A stretch of DNA of 48,627 nt from RGIG4576 sp964613095 (GTDB lineage Bacteria; Bacteroidota; Bacteroidia; Bacteroidales; Muribaculaceae), in contig CAZTFX010000008.1 in NCBI GenBank assembly GCA_964613095.1, positions 1-48,627 of the forward strand, read 5' to 3'. Of the stretch, positions 41,740-48,627 are shown piece after piece. The notes under the pieces were generated by a model. The model ran no database searches and was not told the origin of the DNA. It saw only the letters and a list, made by a program, of their open reading frames with translations. The position numbers and the translations under genes were made by a program. Each line of letters opens with the position of its first letter. Within the stretch, counting starts at the first letter, position 1.

Positions 41740-41744
41740 TCAGT

Positions 41745-42524
41745 TTAATAAACAAACGGTATCATTCTACGAAGTTTTAATCGTGTGAATTCTTCTCCAA
41801 ATTCATGCTGATAACGTCGATGTATTCGCCATGCTCTAGGTGCTAAATTGGCAAACGTCCACCATGCAAACATTGCACCGGAAAAAGACCATGTCATAAT
41901 AGCAAAACCCACCCATTCGGTAAATTCCCCAAAATAATTGGCACTCGATACATAATTGAATATTCCTCCTTGCGGTATGTAATGCTTTGTATCACCCGGT
42001 TTTCGAAGATTACGTATTATGTAATCACTATTCAAATTTATAACCATACCCACAACAAAAATTATGACTCCGGCAATAAATTGTGGTGTATATAACCAAT
42101 TTATATCATACATCCCATCAGGAGAAATATAAAATATCCATCCACCTTGCATATAAGCATTGATAATATTAAACATTACCCCCATTAGAACAATTAAAAA
42201 CGGCATACGGTTTTTTCCTCGCATTAACAATGGAAAAATAAATGAACGCTGAAAATAATGTATTTGGAACAATAAGAAAAATAAGAATGGAACGACATTA
42301 AAACATCTATCGGAGTTCCACCATAACATGCACATTACCACAAAAACCGGAGTCTCCATTATTACCCACCCCAATTTATTATTCACAGCAGGTCCCCATT
42401 TTTTAGTGTACATAATACCATATCCGGCACCCACAAAATATAATGTAATAAATACGACAAGCCCCATCAGAGCCATACCCCATAGGACTTTTTCAAAAAA
42501 TATAATATCAAACAACTGTTCCAT
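41745..42524 (-). CDS. Steroid 5-alpha-reductase family membrane enzyme
   Basis: The 259-residue protein has about six or seven transmembrane segments. Its C-terminal half matches the SRD5A/DET2 family closely: NLNSDYIIRNLRKPGD with the NADPH-binding Arg-x-x-Pro-Gly, YIPQGGIFNYVSSANYFGE followed by EW, and the final IHRRYQHEFGEEFTRLKLRRMIPF, which parallels the human enzyme's end. These enzymes reduce the Delta4 double bond of 3-oxo-steroids to the 5-alpha form using NADPH. It is the first gene of a four-gene operon with an OYE reductase and two SDRs, a combination that fits bile-acid or steroid A-ring conversion. The length equals eukaryotic homologues. Confidence 0.87.
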   Translation of the reverse strand: MEQLFDIIFFEKVLWGMALMGLVVFITLYFVGAGYGIMYTKKWGPAVNNKLGWVIMETPVFVVMCMLWWNSDRCFNVVPFLFFLLFQIHYFQRSFIFPLLMRGKNRMPFLIVLMGVMFNIINAYMQGGWIFYISPDGMYDINWLYTPQFIAGVIIFVVGMVINLNSDYIIRNLRKPGDTKHYIPQGGIFNYVSSANYFGEFTEWVGFAIMTWSFSGAMFAWWTFANLAPRAWRIHRRYQHEFGEEFTRLKLRRMIPFVY

Positions 42525-42547
42525 ATAAATATATCATCATTAAAATT

Positions 42548-42555
42548 CAAATTTA
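42548..42555 (-). promoter_or_regulatory. -7 box of the steroid-reductase operon
   Basis: TAAATTTG on the minus strand lies 23 bases before the start codon at 42524. The -33 position is a T run, not TTTG. Confidence 0.45.
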
Positions 42556-42693
42556 CAAAAAAATGTCAAGCTATAAAAACTTTTCCTTATCACACCACAT
42601 AATAAGTAAATCCTACTAATTTAATTACAAACACTTTTTTGAACTACACATAACATTTAATGGTTAATAACATAAACATTTAAATTTTATATT

Positions 42694-43611
42694 ATGCACA
42701 TGAGTGACGCACTGGTAAGCCCCGCTGTTGCAATAACTACAGGGATGATTTCGGCAACCATAATAGCCGTATCCATAAAGAAAATTCAGAAAGATAATGA
42801 TGAAAACATTATTCCTCTTATGGGGGTCTTAGGAGCTTTCATCTTCGTAGCACAAATGATTAATTTCTCTATTCCGGGTACAGGTTCAAGCGGACACATT
42901 ATAGGAGGTATACTATTATCCTCAATACTTGGTCCTTGGGCGGGGTTTCTCGTCTTAACATCTGTTCTAATCATCCAATGTCTTATTTTTTCAGACGGAG
43001 GCTTAATGGCACTGGGATGTAACATCCTTAATATGGGTATTATATCATGTCTTGTAGCATATCCATTAATATTTCGTCCAATGATTAAATTTCCGGCTTC
43101 ATTTGGAAAAATCATGACAATATCCATACTCACGTGCATTGTTGCTCTTGAATTAGGGGCATTTGCAGTTTCTGTAGAAACTCTAGCTTCAGGAATAACA
43201 GCACTACCTATGAATGAATTTATTTTATTCATGCTATCCATTCATTTCGTTATAGGGACATGCGAAGGTATAGCCACAGGTACTTTTATTTATTTTATTC
43301 AAAAAAGTCAACCTCAACTACTCAACATAAAAGCAAATAATAAAAGAAACTTCGGCAAACCTATAATTATCCTAACATTAATCATAGTGATTTTAGGTAG
43401 TATTGCCGGAATTATTACATCTTCTCTGCCTGATGGATTGGAATGGTCTATATCTAATGTATCAACAACTAATCTCATCCCTGAGAACATCTTTACCAAT
43501 ACCCTAATACCGGATTATAATCATTCTTTATCGGGCATAATAGGCAGTATAATTGTCATAGTTATAATTTACCTAACAAGTCACCTCATTTTAAGAAAAA
43601 AGAATGAATAA
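42694..43611 (+). CDS. cbiM: ECF cobalt/nickel transporter S-component CbiM with fused PDGLE (CbiN-like) domain
   Basis: The 305-residue membrane protein begins MHMSDALVSP, the conserved N-terminus of CbiM/NikM in which the amino group and His2 bind the metal. Further marks are INFSIPGTGSSGHIIGG and LGCNILNMG. After residue ~225 a lysine-rich linker leads to a two-helix domain containing SSLPDGLEWSI, the PDGLE/CbiN module, fused here. It imports Co2+ or Ni2+ with CbiQ and CbiO; cobalt for B12 is the more common role. I see no cobalamin riboswitch in the 169 bases upstream. It overlaps cbiQ by eight bases. Confidence 0.9.
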   Translation: MHMSDALVSPAVAITTGMISATIIAVSIKKIQKDNDENIIPLMGVLGAFIFVAQMINFSIPGTGSSGHIIGGILLSSILGPWAGFLVLTSVLIIQCLIFSDGGLMALGCNILNMGIISCLVAYPLIFRPMIKFPASFGKIMTISILTCIVALELGAFAVSVETLASGITALPMNEFILFMLSIHFVIGTCEGIATGTFIYFIQKSQPQLLNIKANNKRNFGKPIIILTLIIVILGSIAGIITSSLPDGLEWSISNVSTTNLIPENIFTNTLIPDYNHSLSGIIGSIIVIVIIYLTSHLILRKKNE

Positions 43612-44389
43612 GCTGGAGACAGTTCTATATGAGTTAAACCAAATAGAACAATCTTACAAAGCCAAGTATCTATTACAACACATTGATACAAGAGCAAAAC
43701 TCATTACCACAGTAATGTTCTTATTCAGTGTGTTGTTTATATCTGTATATAATCTGTCTGCCATTATTGTACACATGATATTTCCCATTGTTTTATGTTC
43801 TTTAGGCAGAATAAGTTATTTTATCACTTTTAAACGTTCTCTCATCATACTTCCATTTGTTTTGTTTATAGGAATTTTTAATCCTATTTACGATACCACC
43901 CCTTTAATTTTCATAGGGAATACAGCAATTTCGGCAGGTTGGATTAGTTTTCTTTCAATCATAGTACGAGGACTTATTTCCACGCAAGCCGTCATCATCC
44001 TTATAAGTTCTTCAGGGTTTAATAATATATCTCATGCAATGAATTGCTTAGGAATCCCGACGTTATTATCTACGCAACTTCTCTTTGCCTATAGATATAT
44101 TTTTGTTCTCCTAAACGAAGCATTAAACATGCACCGAGCAAGAACAGCTCGTAGTTATGGCATAAACAGTTATCCATTTAAAATGTGGGGTGTTTTCATT
44201 GGGCAACTGTTTTTACGAGCCGTCGAACATTCTAAAACAATAAACCAAGCCATGTTATCCAGAGGCTTTATAGGGAAAATACCTTTAGCGCAACAACACT
44301 CATGGTATCGAAAAGATACATTCTTTGTTCTTATATGGATTATTTTATTCCTTTTTATTCATATACTCATTTTTAAGCAAATACTATGA
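43604..44389 (+). CDS. cbiQ: ECF transporter transmembrane component CbiQ
   Basis: The 261-residue T-component has about five transmembrane helices and the two coupling-helix signatures of the family, ARTARSYGI and later QAMLSRGFIGKIP (the Ala-Arg-Gly type motifs that contact the ATPase). The N-terminal DTRAKLITTVMFLFSVLF is typical. It couples ATP hydrolysis by CbiO to metal movement through CbiM. It overlaps both neighbours (eight bases with cbiM, four with cbiO). Confidence 0.9.
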   Translation: MNKLETVLYELNQIEQSYKAKYLLQHIDTRAKLITTVMFLFSVLFISVYNLSAIIVHMIFPIVLCSLGRISYFITFKRSLIILPFVLFIGIFNPIYDTTPLIFIGNTAISAGWISFLSIIVRGLISTQAVIILISSSGFNNISHAMNCLGIPTLLSTQLLFAYRYIFVLLNEALNMHRARTARSYGINSYPFKMWGVFIGQLFLRAVEHSKTINQAMLSRGFIGKIPLAQQHSWYRKDTFFVLIWIILFLFIHILIFKQIL

Positions 44390-45078
44390 GCCATCACTAT
44401 CTGAATTTCAAGAATGTTAATTTCACTTATCCCAATGGCGTAAATGCACTCAAAAACGTATCTTTCACCATTAATCATGGAGAAAAGGTTGCCATAATAG
44501 GAGATAATGGAGCCGGAAAATCCACCTTGATTCTTCACATGAATGGATTATTATTTCCGTCAAAAGGTGAAGTAAACATAGGTGGCATAAAAATTTGTAA
44601 ACAAACACTTCCATTAGTCCGGCAATCGGTTGGTATGGTATTTCAAAATGCCGACGATCAATTGTTTATGCCAACAGTATATGACGATGTAGCTTTCGGA
44701 CCTCTAAACATGAAACTACCATTTGATGAGGTAGAATATCGTGTGAAAACAGCCCTAAAAAGCGTTAATGCCTATCACCTGAAAGATCGTGCGTGTCATC
44801 AACTCTCAGGAGGACAAAAAAGAGTTGTAGCCATTGCCACAGTATTATCAATGCAACCAAATATTTTGGTTATGGATGAACCAAGTGCAAATCTTGACAT
44901 AAAATCCAGAACTGATATTATTAATATTATAAATACATTTTCTCACACCTGTATCATAGCTACACATGATATGTCTTTAGTAAAAAAGGTGTGTAAAAGA
45001 GTTATTTTAATTCATGACGGTCAAATCATTGCCGACGCTACAACACAAGAGACTCTAGACATATACCTCAATTCCTAA
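44386..45078 (+). CDS. cbiO: ECF transporter ATPase CbiO
   Basis: The 230-residue ATP-binding protein has Walker A GDNGAGKST (about 39-47), Q-loop MVFQNADDQLF (the DDQ form is typical of ECF ATPases), signature LSGGQKR, Walker B ILVMDEPSANLD, and the switch His in ATHDM. It powers metal import with CbiM and CbiQ. As a single ATPase it must act as a homodimer. It ends the operon, followed by a terminator. Confidence 0.93.
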   Translation: MSHHYLNFKNVNFTYPNGVNALKNVSFTINHGEKVAIIGDNGAGKSTLILHMNGLLFPSKGEVNIGGIKICKQTLPLVRQSVGMVFQNADDQLFMPTVYDDVAFGPLNMKLPFDEVEYRVKTALKSVNAYHLKDRACHQLSGGQKRVVAIATVLSMQPNILVMDEPSANLDIKSRTDIINIINTFSHTCIIATHDMSLVKKVCKRVILIHDGQIIADATTQETLDIYLNS

Positions 45079-45085
45079 AGCAATT

Positions 45086-45117
45086 AAGGCTTGATTGACA
45101 AACATCAATCAAGCCTT
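45086..45117. terminator. Bidirectional terminator between cbiO and groEL
   Basis: A perfect 13-bp stem (aaggcttgattga / tcaatcaagcctt) with a 6-base loop is placed between the convergent cbiO and groEL and is T-rich on the plus side. Confidence 0.85.
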
Positions 45118-45147
45118 ATCTTTTATCTGTTATGTATATCTTGTAGA

Positions 45148-46779
45148 TTACATCATTCCACCCATACCCGGATTCATACCTGCTGCAGGAACAGGATTTT
45201 CTTCAGGCTTTTCAGCTATTACACATTCTGTTGTCAAGAACATACCTGCGATAGAAGCCGCATTTTCAAGAGCTACGCGAGTTACCTTAGCAGGATCGAT
45301 TACTCCTGTTTCAAATAGGTTTTCGAATTGATTGGTACGAGCATTGTAACCATAATCTCCCTTGCCATCCTTAACCTTTTGTACAATAACAGCACCTTCA
45401 AGACCTGCATTATAAACGATTTGACGAAGAGGCTCTTCGATAGCACGACGAATGATGTCAATACCGGTTGTTTCATCTTCATTTACACCCTTAAGATTTT
45501 CTAGGGCTTCGATACAACGGATATAAGCAGTACCTCCACCAGGAACGATACCTTCGGTTACAGCTGCGCGAGTTGCACTCAAAGCGTCATCTACACGATC
45601 CTTCTTTTCTTTCATTTCCACTTCGGAAGGAGCACCAATATAAAGAACGGCAACACCTCCGGCAAGTTTAGCAAGACGTTCTTGCAACTTTTCTCGGTCA
45701 TATTGAGACTTAGTAGTTTCAATTTGAACTTTTATTTGAGCCACACGGTCAGCAATAGCTTGTTTGTCACCTGCACCGTTAACGATAGTAGTATTTTCTT
45801 TGTTTACGGAAACCTTTTCGGCAGTACCAAGCATATCGATTGTTGCTCCTTCAAGCTTCAATCCCTTTTCCTCTGAAATTACCATACCACCTGTAAGGAT
45901 AGCGATATCTTCAAGCATTTCCTTACGACGATCACCAAATCCGGGAGCTTTAACTGCACATATCTTCAATGAACCACGAAGACGGTTAACAACAAGAGTT
46001 GCAAGAGCTTCACTATCTACATCTTCGGCAATGATAAGCAAAGGACGACCACTTTGTGCAGTAGCTTCAAGTATAGGAAGCATATCCTTCAAGTTGGAAA
46101 TCTTCTTGTCATAAAGAAGAATGAAAGGTGAGTCCATTTCACATTCCATTTTTTCTGTATTAGTAACAAAATATGGAGAAATGTAACCGCGATCAAATTG
46201 CATTCCTTCCACTACATCAACAGTAGTATCGGTTCCCTTTGCTTCTTCTACAGTGATTACACCTTCTTTCTTTACTTTCTTCATAGCCTCAGCAATAAGA
46301 CGACCTATTTCATCATCATTATTTGCAGAAACCTTAGCTACGTTTTCAATCTTATCGAAGTCATCACCTACTTCTTGAGCTTGTGCCTTAATGCTTTCAA
46401 CAACCTTAGCAACAGCCTTATCGATACCGCGTTTCAAATCCATTGGATTGGCTCCGGCAGCCACATTCTTCAATCCTGTATTGATGATTGCTTGTGCCAG
46501 AACAGTAGCTGTTGTTGTTCCATCACCTGCATCATCACCTGTCTTTGATGCAACTTCCTTAACAAGTTGTGCACCCATATTTTGGAACTTATCTTCAAGT
46601 TCCACTTCTTTAGCCACACTCACACCGTCTTTAGTAATGTGAGGAACACCAAATTTCTTTTCAATGATTACATTACGACCTTTAGGGCCTAGTGTCACTT
46701 TCACTGCGTCAGCTAGTGCGTCAACGCCTTTTTTAAGCTCTTCACGAGCCTTGATATTGAATTTAATTTCTTTAGCCAT
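45148..46779 (-). CDS. groEL: Chaperonin GroEL (Hsp60)
   Basis: The 543-residue subunit of the 14-mer chaperonin shows VTLGPKGRNVIIEKKFG near the start, the ATP-binding DGTTTATVLAQ, the apical domain AEDVDSEALATLVVNRLRG, and the signature AAVTEGIVPGGG. The end is the usual Gly/Met-rich tail, here short (NPGMGGMM). It works with GroES, encoded 29 bases upstream on the same strand. Start and length are standard. Confidence 0.97.
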   Translation of the reverse strand: MAKEIKFNIKAREELKKGVDALADAVKVTLGPKGRNVIIEKKFGVPHITKDGVSVAKEVELEDKFQNMGAQLVKEVASKTGDDAGDGTTTATVLAQAIINTGLKNVAAGANPMDLKRGIDKAVAKVVESIKAQAQEVGDDFDKIENVAKVSANNDDEIGRLIAEAMKKVKKEGVITVEEAKGTDTTVDVVEGMQFDRGYISPYFVTNTEKMECEMDSPFILLYDKKISNLKDMLPILEATAQSGRPLLIIAEDVDSEALATLVVNRLRGSLKICAVKAPGFGDRRKEMLEDIAILTGGMVISEEKGLKLEGATIDMLGTAEKVSVNKENTTIVNGAGDKQAIADRVAQIKVQIETTKSQYDREKLQERLAKLAGGVAVLYIGAPSEVEMKEKKDRVDDALSATRAAVTEGIVPGGGTAYIRCIEALENLKGVNEDETTGIDIIRRAIEEPLRQIVYNAGLEGAVIVQKVKDGKGDYGYNARTNQFENLFETGVIDPAKVTRVALENAASIAGMFLTTECVIAEKPEENPVPAAGMNPGMGGMM

Positions 46780-46808
46780 GATTCTGATTGTTTTGAGATT
46801 AATGATTC

Positions 46809-47081
46809 TTATTCTACGATAGCAAGAATGTCACTTTGGCGCATCATCAAGTATTTTACGCCTTCTACTTCAAGTTCGGTACCTGAATATTTGCCATACA
46901 ACACTGTATCGCCCACTTTCACTACCATTTCTTCATCTTTTGTACCGTTTCCAACAGCAGTCACAGTACCTTTAAGAGGTTTTTCCTTTGCTGAATCAGG
47001 AATAATAATTCCACCAACAGTTACTTCTTCGGCAGCAGCAGGAGTGATTAGCACTCTGTCTGATAATGGTTTAATGTTCAT
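46809..47081 (-). CDS. groES: Co-chaperonin GroES (Hsp10)
   Basis: The 90-residue lid subunit has IKPLSDRVLI at the start, the mobile loop EEVTVGGIIIPDSAKEK (positions ~18-34) with the Ile-Ile-Ile-Pro contact to GroEL, and VLYGKYSGTELEVEGVKYL near the end. It is the first gene of the groESL operon. Confidence 0.97.
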   Translation of the reverse strand: MNIKPLSDRVLITPAAAEEVTVGGIIIPDSAKEKPLKGTVTAVGNGTKDEEMVVKVGDTVLYGKYSGTELEVEGVKYLMMRQSDILAIVE

Positions 47082-47140
47082 AATCTTTATATATTTTTAG
47101 TTTATTTGTTAATTTCGTTCTTTTCTACATTCATACAAAT

Positions 47141-47160
47141 AACATATTGCGTGCCAAACA
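47141..47160 (-). promoter_or_regulatory. Sigma-54-like -24 element upstream of groES
   Basis: On the minus strand the sequence reads tgTTTGGCACGcaatatgtt. TTGGCACG is a good sigma-54 -24 box, but the matching -12 (TTGC) is only partly present (ATGTT). Its TTTG could instead be a -33 box, although no TAnnTTTG follows at the right distance. No CIRCE repeat is seen. Confidence 0.25.
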
Positions 47161-47270
47161 ACACACTTTGCCATTTTGTCACACTCCAATTAAAACAATG
47201 ACACCACAAAATTGTTCAAACAAGTTTAGTCCATTTTGGGAATATAGCCATTGTGATAAACAAAACTGTC

Positions 47271-48179
47271 CTACATTTTTCTAAATTCTGATGGATTGAC
47301 ACCTACAATATTTCTGAAGTATTTACTAAAAAATGAGATACTAGGAAAATTCAAGTGATAAGCTATTTCGGTAATACTCATCTCCGAATAGAGTAATAGA
47401 TTCTTTGCTTCAAAAATAATACGATCATTTATCCAGTCAATAGTAGTACGTCCGCTGACTTCGTGAATTATCGAGGTAAAGTATTTAGTTGAAAGATGCA
47501 ATTGATCTGCATACCAATTAACTGTTCGATGTTGTCTGTATTCTGTTGCAAGCAATGTGAAAAATTTCCTAAAATACTCATACTTCCGAGTATAAACTTT
47601 TGTGTACGCATTACTCTGTATACGCAATGATACAATCCGACAAACTTTATAAATTAAAGCCCTAATACCGGAAGCTATGATTTCTTTCGTGAATACATCA
47701 TCCTTTGCAATATAGGCAAATGATTTTAAATCAGAGAATGTATGATTAAGGTCTGTCAAGTCTTCAGGAGTTAACTCCAATACGGGATTATTCAAAACAT
47801 CAAGCAATATAAGAATCAGTGAACTATCCATATTTACATTTAGGTTGTCCAAATACTCTCTATTGCAAAACATTGCATTTGCATCTATATTAGATTGCGA
47901 ATTGATTTGAACCACAATATCAGGAATTCCTATTACTAGAGAATTCTTCTTTAGTACATAATGCTTTTGGTTGTAAGTAATATCAACATCACCATCCTTG
48001 CATAACACCAAAAAAAAGGCTGTCATACGAACTGATGACATAAATATTTTCATTACACGTTTGTCGATTACACCACAATGAGAGGCAATAAAGTATCCGT
48101 CTTTGTAAATCGCATTTACCGACTCGGGTAAACGATTCTGTAACTCATCTATTGTAATACGTTGGATTTTATCACTCAT
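47271..48179 (-). CDS. AraC-family transcriptional regulator
   Basis: The 302-residue protein has an N-terminal cupin-like sensor half (about 15-150, with HYVLKKNSLVIGIPDIVVQI) and a C-terminal double helix-turn-helix (about 205-302). The first HTH contains WYADQLHLSTKYFTSII, and the second SITEIAYHLNFPSISFFSKYFR ends with GVNPSEFRK, split here by family-typical spacing. Such regulators in Bacteroidales often control efflux or stress genes. It is transcribed leftward toward groES with a gap of about 190 bases; no target is evident in the window. Confidence 0.9.
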   Translation of the reverse strand: MSDKIQRITIDELQNRLPESVNAIYKDGYFIASHCGVIDKRVMKIFMSSVRMTAFFLVLCKDGDVDITYNQKHYVLKKNSLVIGIPDIVVQINSQSNIDANAMFCNREYLDNLNVNMDSSLILILLDVLNNPVLELTPEDLTDLNHTFSDLKSFAYIAKDDVFTKEIIASGIRALIYKVCRIVSLRIQSNAYTKVYTRKYEYFRKFFTLLATEYRQHRTVNWYADQLHLSTKYFTSIIHEVSGRTTIDWINDRIIFEAKNLLLYSEMSITEIAYHLNFPSISFFSKYFRNIVGVNPSEFRKM

Positions 48180-48627
48180 ATCTTATTAAAATTTGCACAA
48201 AGATAACGAAAAGAACATTATTAAGGCAATATTGAACAACATACATTACGAATCGGAAAATAAAAACAGCAAATATACAATATTATCAACGGCAAAGATA
48301 CAACAAAGAAACGAAAGTGAGTGCAAAACGGGGAAAGAATGTTGTCTGTTAGCGATTTAACAGTGTTTGCCAAGATGTTGCAGAGCCATTAAATGCCAAT
48401 GAAAAGCCAAGAAATGACAAAGTTTCGTTACTATCCCGTTACTTTGATTCTTGACTTTGAAATGTTTTCTTGATTGCTGTAACAGGCTGAATAGCAATAC
48501 TTGTGAAGCGATTGTGGTTGCAAATATAGCGAAGTTTCTCATATCTTCGTTCCGCTTTCGCTTCGGCTGAAACTTTTGCACCGATACGCTGTGTTTTGCT
48601 TACCGTCACTCAACTCTACCATAAATA
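48180..48627. other. Gene-free right end with several -7 boxes
   Basis: This 448-base end has no convincing gene. On the minus strand four TAnnTTTG boxes are stacked: TATATTTG (48528-48521), TATCTTTG (48300-48293), TATATTTG (48279-48272) and TATCTTTG (48205-48198). The 74-codon minus-strand frame at 48357-48581 contains the first box in its coding sequence and has no family features, so it is probably leader or intergenic sequence. The far right might hold the 3' end of another element, but nothing can be supported. Confidence 0.5.
48198..48230 (-). promoter_or_regulatory. Promoter of the AraC-family regulator
   Basis: ATTG (48230-48227) and TATCTTTG (48205-48198) are separated by 21 bases on the minus strand, 18 bases before the start codon. 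Confidence 0.55.

Noticed and set aside
42525..42693. Cobalamin riboswitch before cbiM
   Set aside because: The interval is too short and AT-rich and lacks the conserved B12-box-like segment.
48357..48581. 74-codon minus-strand frame
   Set aside because: Its codons contain a perfect TATATTTG promoter box, there is no family feature or start context, and the composition is like noncoding sequence.

Overview
The window is from a Bacteroidota genome, order Bacteroidales, probably a gut commensal; I cannot settle the family from sequence alone. The evidence is repeated Bacteroidota promoter motifs (TTTG, about 20 bases, TAnnTTTG), few Shine-Dalgarno sequences, membrane-anchored TPR/DUF6377-type regulators, DUF3244-like, DUF4251 and DUF3791 proteins, and a secreted protein with the NLQGVKV-type C-terminus common in this order. 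I see no rRNA or tRNA gene and no CRISPR array.

Layout. 1-10 kb: the start of a secreted protein, a phosphodiester glycosidase, the rRNA methyltransferase RsmF, a secreted repeat protein, a three-part metallophosphoesterase, glycogen branching enzyme GlgB and a MATE exporter. 10-20 kb: a DUF6377 regulator, a 466-base gene-free stretch with a promoter and several hairpins (candidate small RNA), a reverse-strand operon HAD phosphatase-ribF-upp, the forward operon rimP-nusA-infB with a terminator-like hairpin in its leader, and folK. 20-21.3 kb: two small divergent modules of unknown function, with good promoters and a palindrome between them. 35.9-38.9 kb: aroQ (its 3' end runs into a tandem repeat), an O-methyltransferase, rbfA and a LolC/E-type permease. 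38.9-42.5 kb: a tight four-gene operon with a steroid 5-alpha-reductase, an Old Yellow Enzyme-family reductase and two short-chain dehydrogenases. This matches the logic of the bile-acid/steroid A-ring gene clusters reported in gut Bacteroidetes that make allo and iso bile acids. 42.7-45.1 kb: an ECF cobalt/nickel importer, cbiM(N)-cbiQ-cbiO. 45.1-48.2 kb: groEL, groES and an AraC-family regulator.

The accessory region is 21.3-35.9 kb. A membrane-anchored TPR/coiled-coil/HTH regulator is divergent from an array of exported proteins. There are four copies or parts of a cysteine-rich lipoprotein family (here 'A'), three copies of a secreted ~235-residue family (here 'B') that appears to share a core domain with A, a frameshifted DUF3244-like protein, a DUF4251 protein, an O-antigen-ligase-like membrane protein with a TPR tail, an unknown secreted protein and a transglutaminase-like lipoprotein. 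The A proteins have near-identical lipoprotein heads and different tails rich in CxxC/CxC motifs. One A copy survives only as the head, another only as the headless body, and that body ends in a C39-like papain-fold peptidase domain. The head and the body break at the same codon. I recognise no published system here; it is the best candidate for something undescribed.

Regulation seen directly: three ATGTCACA repeats, two of them 10 bases apart, lie upstream of the A/B array next to the divergent regulator; related AGTACGCA hairpins close the first two A genes; and good intrinsic terminators follow rsmF, upp, infB, the O-methyltransferase and cbiO.
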